Made by a program: the position numbers and the translations under genes. DNA of 64,000 bases from Utricularia gibba (lineage: Eukaryota > Streptophyta > Magnoliopsida > Lamiales > Lentibulariaceae): assembly GCA_002189035.1 (NCBI GenBank), contig NEEC01000020.1:682001-746000 (forward strand), in the 5' to 3' direction. Every line of letters starts with the position of its first letter. Position 1 is the stretch's first letter. The notes under the pieces are model-generated. The model ran no database searches. It saw only the letters and a list, made by a program, of their open reading frames with translations, and was not told where the DNA came from. Positions 35,501-47,550 of the stretch are shown piece after piece.

Positions 35501-38500
35501 TAAGAAATGTTCAAGAGCTCAAGTGCTGGCCTGAATTTCATAATGCAGTTGCTGCTGGTTTGAGACTGTCTCCCGTCAAGGTTTTATTAGCATTATCTTT
35601 TGTGCAGTTTAAAGGTTCAGCTGCTGGCTTAATTACAAAAATTTTCAGTTTTAGCTATTCGTGGTTCAGTCTTAGAATTGATTTCACTGGGTTTAGCACC
35701 TTATTTTTCTAACTTCTGTATGATGAGGTTTTTTATGGTGATTCTATATGTTCACTCATTGCTTGTGTTTCTGTCCTATTATTTAGGGCAAGTTGTCAAG
35801 AACATGGATACTTTACAACAAACCTGACGAGCCAAATGTTACCCATGCTGGCCTGCTTCTTGCTTTGGGTTTGCATGGGCATCTTCGGGAGCTCACAGTC
35901 TCAGATATTTACATATACTATTCACCGGTGATCACTGAAACAGTAAACTTGAGTCAAGACATCTCTGAGTCCTAAACATTTTTTTTTCCTGTTAGGAACA
36001 CGAAAGTACCACCGTTGGATTGATGATTGGACTTGCAGCATCATATAGAGGAACCATGCAACCATCTATTTCTAAGGTGGAAAATTTTTCTTTTGGTCTG
36101 TTTCATGCATCTTTAGCTCTTTTTAATTCTCATTAAAGATTTCTCCCAGGTTTTATGAAATCTTTATTGGTGATTTGAATATATTTTCCTGATCTTTTTG
36201 AGCTTTGGTGCCATATTAGCAACTGAATTGTGTACATAGAATTTGTTTTTCTCATGTATTTCGCACAGGCAGATACCTTTTTTGGTCAGAAATAGCAGGT
36301 TCCAGACTTTTATTTTTGTCATACTTGGATTGGGCCTTGTTTCCTACTCACACTTTAATGATGATGAACACGTGGTTATGATGCTACTTTTTATGTTAAT
36401 TCGTGTGTTGATTAGGGTACTAATTTATTCCTAGAAGTCTAATTTTTTTACTTTTTTATTGTTATGCCCCCTGACTGTCATTTTAGCAAGCCTGGTAATT
36501 TATGATCTATTTTGTTCAGTCTCTGTATGTACATTTGCCTGCTCGTCATCCTTCTTCATTTCCCGAGTTAGAGTTGCCTACTCTTATACAGGTGTCGTAC
36601 TGGATTTAATATTTGTGCATAAACTCATTTGAATTTCATATTCTTGCTTCGAGAAAAGATGCTGATAATATTTTATGCAATTTCAGTCAGCTGCCCTTGT
36701 TTCTATTGGTCTTCTTTATGAGGGATCAGCTCATCCACAGACCATGCAGATTCTTCTGGTAAGTGGTTAATTTGATTGCAACGAGAGAAATTTTTGTATA
36801 TTTTTTAGTGATGAAATTATTTGTCAAATTGACATAACTTAATTCACTGGAATTCCGAAGCTTATACTTCTTTTGGATTCCTACATCTACTGAAATCTGC
36901 TGAATAAGAAATGCTATATCATGGCCATATAAACCTTGGTAATAGCTTGCTGCACCAAACATAGATGAACCAGACATATCAAGTTTTGATGATTGTGTCA
37001 TCAAATGTTTTTCCAGAGTGAAGTAGGTCGTAGAAGTGGTGGAGATAATGCACTGGAATGGGAGGGCTATGCAGTTTCTGCTGGCTTTGCTTTAGGGCTT
37101 GTTGCTCTGGGTATGAATTGTATCACTGCTCTCCTTGACTCTTTATTTTTGGCCGACTTTTAATCTGTCTGTTTATGAAGGTCGTGGGGAAGATGCAAAT
37201 GGATCTGTAGACACATTAGTGGAGCAATTGTTTCAGTACATTGAGGGTAAAGAGATTTACAATGTATGTTGAGACAAGCGCTTTGTGCTTTGATGATTCA
37301 CTCCACGCATGAATGATTTCATTATTATCGTGGATGATTGCTCCATATAACAGGATAGGCTTCGAAGTTTTCCATCATCTTCTGAAGAGTGCAACCGACA
37401 TACTGGGCAGGTTGGATGATGCTTTTCAAGCAATACAGCCTTTTAACAGCATCATTTGAATTAATATAATAGCTTTTATCCTTCAGATTATGGATGGGAA
37501 TCTTGTCAACATTGACGTTACTGCACCTGCAGCTGTAATTGCTCTCGCACTTATGTACTTAAAGGTATGCACGCAGAGTGACTTTCAGTTATTTTCCCTT
37601 ACAACAGCATCTTGTTATATTTCTGAATTTTCTGCAATATTTGATATATAAACAGACAGAGTCTGAAGTGATAGTTTCTCGTCTATCAATTCCTCAAACT
37701 CAGTATGAGTTGCAGTGTGTAAGACCTGATTTTATCTTGATCCGTGTCATTTCCCGGAATTTGATACTGTGGCACAGGTACTACCTTAAATTAACGTTCT
37801 GTGAAGTGCGTATGATATGAGTTTTTAATTCTTCTATAGTTGATGTTTTATTTCTTCTTTAATCCAGAGTTCATCCATCAGAAGAATGGATTGAGTCCCA
37901 AATTCCTGAAGTTATAAAACGTGGTGTAAATAGCCTTGCAAATGAGATGAATGATATACATGAAATGGATGCTGAAGCTTTTGTTCAAGCCTATGTAAAT
38001 ATAATTACGGGAGCTTGCATTTCTCTTGGTAATTTTTTAGTAGAAATATTTACTTATATGTGTTTGCCATTCTTTTAATAGTTATTAAATTGTAGTAAGA
38101 CATAAGTAAAAATGTATCATCTCATGAATATCTGTGTGCTTCCCCATGTTGTTTGATGGAGGCTAGGGTTTGCGATATTTAAGGGTTTTGATATGCAATC
38201 CATTTGACTGTCCTTTTGTTACTAAAAAAAATGCAATCATATAGATTCTTTAAGTGACAGAAAGATATACCTTTGTAGGTTTACGGTTTGCTGGGACACG
38301 AGATGGAAATGCTCAAGAGCTGCTATACAAATATGCTATCTATTTCCTGAATGTGGTTAGCACCAACAGTGTATTCGGATTCATTTTGTGGTTGAGCCAG
38401 ATTGACAAGTTTACTTTCGTGTCTGTAGATAAAACCTGTTTGTGTTTCTAATGGGAGAATCTTACCAAATGGACTTTCAAGCTATGTTGATCGTGGGACG

Positions 38501-41140
38501 CTGGAGTCGTGCCTTAATCTAATTGTACTTTCTTTATGTGTGGTTAGTATACTCTTCTAGTATCTCTCTTTATCTGGTTACAAAGCATGCAGTGTCTGAA
38601 GGTGTCCATTGAATCAGGTAATGTCTGGATCTGGCAATTTGCAAATATTCAGATTACTCAAATTTCTCCGTAACTGCAACTCTGCTGCTGATGGGCATGC
38701 TTTTTATGGTAGTCAGATGGCGGTGGGTCTTCTGACTTTGACTGTATTTCTTCGTTACCTTCATGAAAAATTCATCTTTACACATTTTTCTCCATTTGAT
38801 CTTCCTGTTTCCCCTTCTTCTACACTGATATGGAGGTAACCATGTTAGTTGACTTGACATTGTGCAGTTTATTTTTGGAAATGGAATAAATTTTTTAAAG
38901 AATATTGTAGCAATTATGGTTATTTCTAAGACATCTTCTGTGGTTAGAGAAAATTTCATATCAAACTGATGACTAATATATGTTGTCAACATCTGCCTCT
39001 GCTTATAGGTTAGTTTAGGAATTGGATTTTTGTTTCTTGGAGGTGGGATGCGAACTTTCTCGACAAGCAACAGCTCTATTGCTGCTTTGCTGATCACACT
39101 TTACCCACGTTTCCCCACTGGCCCTAATGACAATCGGTGCCATCTCCAGGTGAGGGGCAAAGTACTTATAAAGAAGTGGATCAAATTATGTCCTTGCATC
39201 GCATCACCTTCTTCACCCTTGTTCTTAAAAATATTTCTAGATTCTTCTCTTAGTATGAATGTTTAAATTTGATGAACTCATTGACGCCAACTCCCCTCCA
39301 TGTCTCTCACTCATTGCCTTCTGTATTGTGAGTGTTAGCTCTGTAATGTGTTTGCACTCTCAGGCGTTCAGACATTTGTATGTGCTTGCTACTGAAGCAC
39401 GCTGGATTCAGACAATTGACGTTGACACCAGTTTACCGGTCTATGTCCCTCTAGAAATCACCATCAAAGAAACTGAAGTCTATGCCGAAACAAGTTTCTG
39501 CGAAGTCACTCCCTGCATTCTCCCTGAACGCTCCATTGTAAATCTGCTCTATCCTCTACATGATTTTTTTTTATTAAGTGTGGCTTAAGCTTTTTGTACA
39601 TCTATGAAGTTTATGGCATGTTGGGAAGCATGATGGTAGCATTCCATTTCTATCATGATCTTGTAGAATTCATTAATGTTAATATGCATTTGGTCAATCA
39701 TTCTCATCTATATCACAACGATGTGATGCCATCATGAGTAGTTTATGTCAATTATTTGCACTTACAATTTAGTTTGTGCTGAGCAGTATCTCTTTTCATT
39801 TGCTTCAGTTGAAGGCTGTTTGTGTGTGTGGTCCTCGCTATTGGCCTCAAGTACTTGAGTTTTCCCCTGAAGGTATCATAAGAGCCACTGATTTCACTGA
39901 CTGGTAAATGAGCTTGGCATTCCTTAAACGTCTCCGTTTCCATAGATAAACCCTGGTGGAGCTCAGGTGACAAGCATCATGCCTTGAGTTCAGGCATCTT
40001 ATACGTCAAGAGAAAAGTTGGAGCATGTTCTTATGCTGATGACCACATCGGAAGCCAATCTTTACTCTTCCGAGCAATGCACAAGGTTCACATTCTTGCT
40101 GATTGTCTCTGTATTCTAATGTCACAGTAACAATACACAATCCCTTTTGCAGTTGAGCGGCTTGACAAACCCGAAATCCTGCACTCCGACATCTGATTCC
40201 GGCAGCAGAGCCGAAGTCGAGCTGTTAGTTAATACTTTCTCATCGAATCCCAGCTTGGTTGCTTTTGCCCAACTCTTCTGTGACTCACACTGGAGCAGCA
40301 GGCAAGTTGATTCTAATGTTATATGCCACCTCTGCAACAATCCTGAAAGTTGCAGAACTGGAACAGCAGTTCAGCCTGCTTACTTCTATGAAAAATTCAT
40401 CAGATCTGAGCTCGATATTCAGACGCTATGTCTCAAAGTCCTGTTCGATTGCGTGAGCAAGGACAGACCAGCAATGCTACAGGTTACTCCCAGCTCACCA
40501 TTGAAACCAAACTTGGAGTTGGGGTCCCTCTTCTCATTCCACTGGATGTTTCCAACTTCGCAGGTTTACCTATCATTATACTCGACAGTCGAAAGCATGA
40601 TGGATTCGGTTGCGAATGGCGACCGCGCTTCCATCGACATGCTCTCTCTCTCAAGTTTGAAGGTACTCTACTGTACTCCCCATGAAGAACTCTAGTGCTT
40701 CCTCTTTTTGCTGCATTTGCAGGTTTGTTCTTTGGCTGCAGATTGCTTTAGCCTACAGGGAAGCTTTGTGCAACGGCATATTCGCAGCTCCGAATCGAGA
40801 AATCATGCAGTCAGCCTTTCTGGGATCACTGAAGAAGCGAGTGGAAGATCTTCTGAACCATTCCTCAGACTTGAGAAACAACCACCTCCATGCTTACACG
40901 GTCTCTGGCAAATGGCCAGCCGACTCAAGCAACTCCAGCATGCTCCTGTCGCTCTATCTCCAGTGGTACGGCATCCCACCTCCCACCTGCATCAAGCAAG
41001 CATTCGAGAAGATGCAGCAGTCCAGGATGAGCTCATCCATTCCCCTTCTCCGGCTAATGTTTCCCAGAACTCATGTTGTTGCAATCGATGCGCTCCATCG
41101 ATCCTACTTGCGCAACATGAAGGCCGATGCGATCGAATGA
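29531..41140 (+). CDS. APC1: Anaphase-promoting complex subunit 1 (three one-base frame gaps)
   Basis: Thirty-six exons run from 29531..29816 to 40742..41140. Examples are 30624..30895, 32556..33034, 33292..33751, 34102..34437, 37868..38028 and 39364..39537. The sum is 5436 bases; restoring three missing bases gives 5439 (1812 residues). APC1 is the scaffold subunit of the APC/C ubiquitin ligase that drives anaphase and mitotic exit. The start MPSPGVRDIAVLSEFKPFGL, the EIFVRGNKIIWSAG segment, the central DKCRESPPTNWPDAAY stretch and the PC repeats (THAGLLLALGLHGHLREL; TTVGLMIGLAASYRGT; ALVSIGLLYEG) identify it. Frame gaps lie near 29628, 29712 and 32314. The intron at 40302..40403 has a GC donor. 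The tail ends LLRLMFPRTHVVAIDALH. Confidence 0.95.
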
Positions 41141-42185
41141 ACACTGCCGGCTCGGAACGTGATCCCGACGGTTGCGAAAGAAGAGGTTCCATGGAGGTTG
41201 GAGGAGGAAGCCAGGTGAGGTGATACAATCAATCATGCAGGTGAAAGCAGGTTTTGATGTTGTATGCTGTGTTATTTGTATGTTGAATGCAGCTGCTGAT
41301 AAATTACCCCGAGTGCCACTATTCAGTAAAAACCGTGAAGGGTGTTTTGGACCTTTCGTAGATATTTTAGGATTAGTTTTTTTTTATTTTATATAATTTG
41401 TGTTTCTAAATTAAGTCAATAATTTATTTTAAATTTGTTTTCAGATACATTTAAATATTTGACATACATTTTATTAAAATATTATTTAATTAATTATTTT
41501 TCAGCTTTTAAATAAAATTTTTGAATTAATTTTATGCGTTCAAAATTGATAAAATATTTTGTTGTTATATTTTCATTTTCAAAATAGTGTGACAATTATT
41601 TTTTGGCACAAGCCATCTATGTCCATTTTTATTATGAATAAAAAATCTGATATTTTTGACCTAATTTTTATTTTTTTTTGTATCAAATAACATCAATTTC
41701 GCTAAATATCTACATAATTCATACATTTCAAAGAAAGCATTTTTAGTATACTTTTCTTTTAGGCATAACTATTCGTATACACTAAAGTTGCAATTGAAGA
41801 CCAGCATCGCTAGAGTTGTAAAAGTATTCTAATCTTTTTTAGTGAATTTCTTTATTTGACTTGATCATCATCCTCAATTTTTTTTTCAAGTTACTATTAT
41901 TCATATTATTTAATTTCATGAACAAATCAAACATAAATCTTGCATTAATTGATTAATTTTAAAATTTGTGTTTTAAAAATAAATTAAACTCATTTTTTAT
42001 TTAATCATGTATTTAAGTTAAATCATTTTTCTAATAAAGTAAATTGTATTTAAGAGGCATACGTATTAATTATTACATAGCGTAGTTCAAGAGGTGATAA
42101 TCCGTACATATTACAAGGACAGGGTGGTCATTTCTCCTTCCCGACAGACCGAGCGCCGTCAAACGCGGCGGCGGCGGCGGCGGCG
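41141..42185. other. AT-rich spacer between APC1 and ELF4
   Basis: No gene is supported. The first 250 bases are probably APC1 3' UTR. Positions 41400-42070 are AT-rich without recognisable structure. A (CGG)6 tract at 42166-42183 ends right beside the ELF4 stop codon. Confidence 0.6.
42166..42183. repeat. (CGG)6 microsatellite next to the ELF4 stop
   Basis: There are six uninterrupted CGG units on the plus strand, two bases from the ELF4 stop codon and so in the ELF4 3' UTR. A second short GCG tract near 42502-42521 lies just upstream of the ELF4 ATG. Confidence 0.9.
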
Positions 42186-42491
42186 TCATCTGCTCTTGCC
42201 ATCGGTTCGCCGCGGGAAGCGTTCGGCGATGTTTTCGGAGAGATCGGAGTACAGAGAAACGATCTTGGACATGTTCCCGTTGATTTCCTGGATCAAGGCG
42301 ACGTTCTTCACCATGTTGCCTCGAATCTTCGATTGGTGATTCACGTTAACCTCGTGAATCAGCTGCCGGTTCCGATTCAACACCGACTGAACCTGGCCGA
42401 AGACGTCGGTGAACGCGGCCCAGGCCGCAGGGTCTCCGTCGCTCTCATCGCCATCGGAGGCGTGCTTGGAGGAGAAATCGCTGTCGGTCAT
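42186..42491 (-). CDS. ELF4: EARLY FLOWERING 4 (circadian clock evening complex)
   Basis: This is an intronless gene of 101 residues. The start is the ATG at 42491. The same frame extends upstream through an Ala-rich stretch but only to a GTG, so that part is probably untranslated leader. ELF4 is a small helical protein that joins ELF3 and LUX in the nuclear evening complex, repressing clock and growth genes at dusk. The DUF1313/ELF4 domain is clear: FTDVFGQVQSVLNRNRQLIHEVN, then NHQSKIRGNMVKNVALIQEIN and a helix with SKIVSLYSDLS. The Asp/Ser-rich N-terminus and short basic tail are usual. The VQSVLxRNR and NxSK pattern favours ELF4 proper over the ELF4-like paralogues. Confidence 0.9.
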   Translation of the reverse strand: MTDSDFSSKHASDGDESDGDPAAWAAFTDVFGQVQSVLNRNRQLIHEVNVNHQSKIRGNMVKNVALIQEINGNMSKIVSLYSDLSENIAERFPRRTDGKSR

Positions 42492-44197
42492 GGCTGATCT
42501 AGCGGCGGCGGCGGCGGCGGGCGAGGAATTTGGGGATTTCACGACAGGAACACGATAATTGGAATGTGGAGGGCTACATGTTCAAGGATAAGTCGGGCAC
42601 CGCCTCAAATTCCACCACGCTCCGCGATGGAGCGTGGTGTCGACGCAATTAGTTAAAAGAAAAGAAAAACCATATTTCCATTTTAAGACAACGGAGATCC
42701 ACTCTCCAGAAATGGATAAATAGAAGAAAGTGAAAGAACGCGCTGTCGGCTGCGCGTGTGGGTGTTGATAAAGTAAATAATCTTGGCACTTTTTCCAATA
42801 AAAAAAATGAAAAATATTGTACTTTTTGGCCCACTCAAATGACCCGAAAGCGGTTTTCCGGTCCCATAGTTTGGGCCGGTGCTTATCCGCAGACTATCAA
42901 GCCCAAGATATCAAGCCCCCGAAATAGGATGGTGTCTTTTATTTTCATTTTAATTTTTAAATAATTTTATTCTTTAACACGACAAGTTTTGATAATTTAT
43001 TTAAAATTTAAATTGAAAATCTAGTTTTGGATATATTGATTACATGAAACCTTATTAATTCTGAATTCATTTAGAAGTTGTTTGATAGTAAAGTATTCGT
43101 ATATTTAAATATGTTGTAATTAAGTATATATGTACTCAATTATATATAACGTTTAATATTCAAAAATAGAAATTTGAGTATATGAATGATCTAGATATAT
43201 TAGACTCCTTTCATTTGTATATAATATCTGTATATTCAAAAAATGAGTATATGAATAATATAATCATATAAAGATAATATACATATGTTAATTAATAAAA
43301 TAGTAATCTATGTGTAAATTTAGTTATAAATCTTCTATATTACACTATCAAACACTCTATTTAACTCATAAAATAAATATAATATAATTGATAAGATTTA
43401 CTTTAAATAGTATTAATTTCAACAACCAAACATTATGGAAATAATTCTATCAAACATCATATTATAAGTTTAGAATATTGGTTGGGATTGGATTGTAAAA
43501 TTTTATTATTAATTTGATTATTCAACCATACCAAAATAATTAGGGTTTTAATTTTTTTAGTGAAATCCTGATTAATGGAATAATATTATTAACATAATTT
43601 TATTTCCTGTGTTGGATATAATTGAATATTCATTCATTCCAATGTCAGAAGACGGTGAAGAAGATTTATTCGTAGTGATAGGGATAGCCTCCGCGATTCG
43701 TGAGCGAGAAGCCTCCGGCAGAGTCTACGGTGGACGGAGATTCCCCCTGAGCAAGCGATGAGAAACCTAGTGAATCAGTGAACCTGCACTGGAATAGGAG
43801 AATTTCTGAAATGGCGATGGGGATGCAAGTAACATGGACGTATGAAGGGAGGTCCACATAGAGAGAAACAAAAAAACGTTTTTATGGCGATTGACCGGTA
43901 AGATCCTTGAAATTGAGGCGGATTTGCTGGAGATTGCTCGTCCACCACTTTTACGTTCTTTTGTTTGTTTTATTGAGGGGGCTTGCTTGCCGTTCCCTAC
44001 AAGAATTGTGATCGGTTGCTGGAATTGGGGAGGTTTTCGTGTAATTCGGAACTCCTTTTATACGTTGCTTCACGGTGAATCCAGTTTGACAAATTTCGCC
44101 TAGAATTGCGGTAACTCGGTTTCTCGGGGACGTGATTTATAGACCATTCTTTGTGCGTTCAAACCTTTTGGGTGAAGGCTGAATTTGTGGAGTGTCG
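42492..44197. other. Divergent region between ELF4 and the Yippee-like gene
   Basis: No coding gene is supported. Positions 42830-42910 contain TGGGCC/GGCCCA-like motifs. Positions 42950-43620 are very AT-rich. Positions 43630-44197 have mixed composition and likely carry the Yippee leader. A 63-codon minus frame at 43666-43857 has no family features and was not called. Confidence 0.55.
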
Positions 44198-45289
44198 ATG
44201 GGGCGAGTGTTTGCGATAACACTTGAGGGCGAAGTTTACAGTTGCAAGCACTGCGGAACCCATCTTGGTCTGAGTGAAGAAATCATGTCAAAGGTTGTCG
44301 GTTTAAGTTGTCTTTCAATTCAAAGATGCCATGAAAGTTTTTTTTTTTTTTTTTTTTTGGCCCTTGGGATGGTTTCTATTGAAATCTAACTCATATGTGC
44401 AAGTTTGTACATGTGAATATTGATATGCGGATGATGATAAGCTTTCCCAGCCATTTATCTTGGTTTAATAGTGATTAATTTGGGTGAGATTCCTCTGCAA
44501 ACACGCAGGAAAGGTCCATTATGGTTGCATTATCCATTTCATTTCAGTGTCTTGATCTTATTGTGATTTAGGTGTACTACCGATACTGGTTTTACTGCAA
44601 GCTTGCTTGCTTTACGCATATCGAAATAGCACAGTATTTATATGTTTTCTGGTACTTTGCTGGTTCAGAACTTCCACTGCAGGCATGGGAAGGCTTATCT
44701 CTTCAATAGGGTGTAAGTTTTACTTGTGTTTGGTGGCTTATACTTTTTAATTCCTCTTCTGGCTTGCCTGATCTCCATCCTGAGGCTTACCCTTTTGATG
44801 AGAAATTGGAAGAACAAGTTATTTCTGTTATCATACCCTTCTCAGTAGACTCACTTAGACTAGAACACACTTAAATTGGCTTCCTTTTCAGTGTGAACGT
44901 TGCTCAGGGGGAAAAGGAGGAGAGGGTGATGATGACTGGGCGGCATGTAGTTTCTGACATTTTCTGTGTCAAATGTGGCTCAAATGTTGGATGGAAATAT
45001 GTAAGGCTTCTTCTCCCAATGACTTCTCTACATGCCTGTGATTCCTCTGCTTCCCCATTCACAGGAAACAGCTCAGGAAAAGAGCCAAAAGTACAAAGAA
45101 GGCAAATCAGTTCTTGAATGGTTAGTTCCATTCGAACCTACTGCAACTCCCATGGAACAAATCTACACTAAACCACTGCATTGCCATCCATTTTTTGACT
45201 GCAGCTTCAAGATCTCCCGTCCAGACGGCAGCAATTACCGGATCAACCACGGCGCCCACATCGGAGGAAGTGATGTGGAGGATTCGTGA
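44198..45289 (+). CDS. Yippee-like zinc-binding protein
   Basis: Five exons, 44198..44293, 44669..44712, 44892..45000, 45065..45120 and 45205..45289, join in phase to 129 residues, the standard Yippee length. Exon 2 ends at the donor GGGT|GTAAGT, which restores the VVNVAQGE frame. The Yippee domain has two CxxC pairs, CKHC near residue 17 and CVKC near residue 72, forming a zinc-binding fold. Between and around them are [23 protein letters not shown] and [22 protein letters not shown]. The tail ([11 protein letters not shown], then HIGGSD) matches the plant form near At2g40110/At3g11230. The biochemical role of plant Yippee proteins is poorly known. A 19-base T run lies in intron 1. Confidence 0.93.
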
Positions 45290-46229
45290 CTGGAACTCCC
45301 AACACCAACCAGCAGCATTCCATCACCAAACTGTACATTCCTGAACCCCCAACCCTCAAGCTGTGTGTACATACCATTTGATCATCTCTTCTCCATGAAA
45401 GCAAGGGGTGAACACTTCTTGGCCCTTGCTATTTGTTCCCTTTGCATGCATTGTTTCTCAAGTACATTGTTTCTATGCGCTTCCTTATCCTTGAGGGAGC
45501 ATCTTGCATTCTTCTGGTTCCACTGGCTGTGTTTTAAAATTGGTTTAAATCAAACTTTAGATTTTAAAATACTTAATTTATTGTTTAATCAATTATTCGA
45601 GGGCTGATTAATATTGTCAATCGAATGCTTAATTTTTTAACATCAATTTTTTTGTATTTTTAACGGTAAAAAAACTAAAAACACTTAATTTCAATAATAT
45701 TTATCTTATACAATTATTTAATATTAAATATATTATTTTGCATTTATATAAATTTAAATCATCAAACATTAATGATTTTCATTCATAATCATTGATGATT
45801 AATAAATTATATTGATTAGTTGATTAATATATTTTAGTTTATATTATTTTTAAAAAAATTATGATCACAATCATACCAAATACATTTATCATTTAATTTT
45901 TATTAAGTTAATGGAGACAAAATGGATAATAAATTAATTTCCCAAAAAAAGAGGATTGATTTTTGTTAAAAAAAGTCCCAGCAGGCCGCATCAAGTGACA
46001 GAAACGCATTACCAAAAGTGACGATCATCTTACGGGTGTCGGTTCATCTTTTGCCAAACGGGTCGACCCGATGGGTTTTTCTTACACGAGAGCACACGTG
46101 TGTCATGCAATGAATCAACAACAATGAAATCGAAAACGTCACCGTGTAAGCAGGTGTATGGGATGAAGAGGGCTTCTGAAGTCGAGTTGCGTTGTATGGG
46201 CATGAAGCTCTGGTAAGCCAAGTCGTCTC
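45290..46229. other. AT-rich spacer
   Basis: No gene is supported. The first 250 bases are probably the Yippee 3' UTR. Positions 45540-45970 are AT-rich. Positions 45980-46229 are GC-richer and would lie 3' of the unrecognised minus-strand gene. Confidence 0.55.
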
Positions 46230-47550
46230 CTACGGATGAGCAAAGCCATGAGGATCAAGTGGCTTCAAGTACACAAAATCATCATCATCCTCACGCCCCA
46301 TCCACCCGTGGCAGGGCCTTCTTGTTCCAGTCACACTCTTCCCTTTACACCTGGAATCCTGCAAATCACATTCTTTGTGAGAATCCTGCAAGTCTTGATC
46401 CCTGTGCTCTCTTCGAAGTGCTTGTTCTACCTTCGAGCGTAGGGTGGGCAGTTGTGTATTAGGATCAGGTTCTGTCGCTCGAGGCTCTTCTGGATCATAT
46501 TGAGAATTTTCAAGTTCTTTGATGGGGAGCATGTCATTGCAATCAAATTTTGTGTACCTGGGTTAGGAGGGTAGTCAAAGCCATGAGGATCAAGTGGCTT
46601 CAAGTACACAAAATCATGGTCGTTCTCAGCCCCAATCCATCCATGGCATGGTTTTCTTGCACGAGCCACGTTGCTGTCTATAGACTTCGGAGCCTGCAAA
46701 TGACACAAAACCACTCTGTTCAGAACCACACTCTGTGCTGCAATTATCAAATCGGCATGCAGAGCAATCATATTCAGGGTGATCTGGATAAAGTGGACAC
46801 CATATGTCTCCTTGCAATCAAAATATGAATCGTCAAGCCATTGTGCAACTCCTTCACATGTATACATTACAGCAATATAAGCACTATATCCATGTCATTC
46901 CAGAGATTCTTTCAGGTCCCATAGGGTATACATAAAGATTTCATTCTCCTCTTCTTTTCCTCAAACTTATACGAGTTGAAATCTCCAGAAGTAAGACCTC
47001 TGTTCCGCCAAAAGCATCGAATCAAGCTATTAGATTATGGGGTGATTGTAATCTTTCAACTAGACCAACCTATTTTGCTGATCTATTTGATTGTAATCTG
47101 CCAAAAGTAATGCAGATCTTGCTAACGAAGGGTGACTACAATTGTAACACACAAGCATCACATTGATCAATTCGCACATACCGTATTTAGTCGGAGAGGC
47201 TCTTCTGAATCACCACAACGCTTGTGGAGTTCTTGGACAATCGCCTCGGCGAGTATCTGGTACCCATTCTTTTCTATAGTCGCCCATCTATCATTCCTGG
47301 GCTCCCCCGCGCTTACGCCACACGGAACCGACTGGCGGTACCCATCATGAGCCTGGAAAGAAATGCAAACCGCATGATCAAATCATGACTCCTAGTTTCA
47401 TAAGCATTACGCAAAATGAAGAACAAATTCGACCAAAGAAAGCAACAGTAATCGCATCCAGATTTCTCTCTAAACCTTGAGGAGATTTCGCAGACATTCG
47501 CGCGCAATAGGCTCCGGAAATCCCGAGTTGCGCATCGCACGCAAAGCCAT
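46230..47550 (-). CDS. Unrecognised plant gene with a duplicated 3' exon
   Basis: I do not recognise the family. Two 5' exons are well supported: 47476..47550 (MALRAMRNSGFPEPIAREC) and 47182..47352, a phase-0 pair containing DGYRQSVPCG and NGYQILAEAIVQELHKRCG. Further 3', an open stretch at about 46427-46894 includes GVAQWLDDSYFDCKETYG and, after a TTTGCAG, an exon with CHGWIGAENDHDFVYLKPLDP. A second copy of that exon (CHGWMGREDDDDFVYLKPLDP) follows another TTGCAG and ends at 46230. Both copies start in phase 0, so they could be alternative last exons. An in-frame TGA at 46895-46897 interrupts a protein-like frame where Trp would fit. The middle of the model is uncertain. By synteny it could correspond to a gene near At2g40095, but I cannot confirm this. 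Confidence 0.55.
46241..46640. repeat. Direct duplication of a 3' exon, 335 bp offset
   Basis: On the plus strand the word caaagccatgaggatcaagt and the following bases through acacaaaatcat are identical at 46241 and 46576 (about 42 bases). Related but diverged sequence extends further to about 46320 and 46655. In the minus-strand gene both copies encode FVYLKPLDPHGF. Stronger conservation of protein than of flanks suggests both copies were once, or still are, coding. Confidence 0.85.

Noticed and set aside
40082-40695. Long continuous frame across APC1 introns 33-34
   Set aside because: The GC-AG and GT-AG introns inside it are needed to match the family; the read-through parts have no APC1 character.
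43666-43857. 63-codon minus-strand frame upstream of the Yippee-like gene
   Set aside because: No splice context, no domain, and it lies in the likely leader of the opposite-strand gene.
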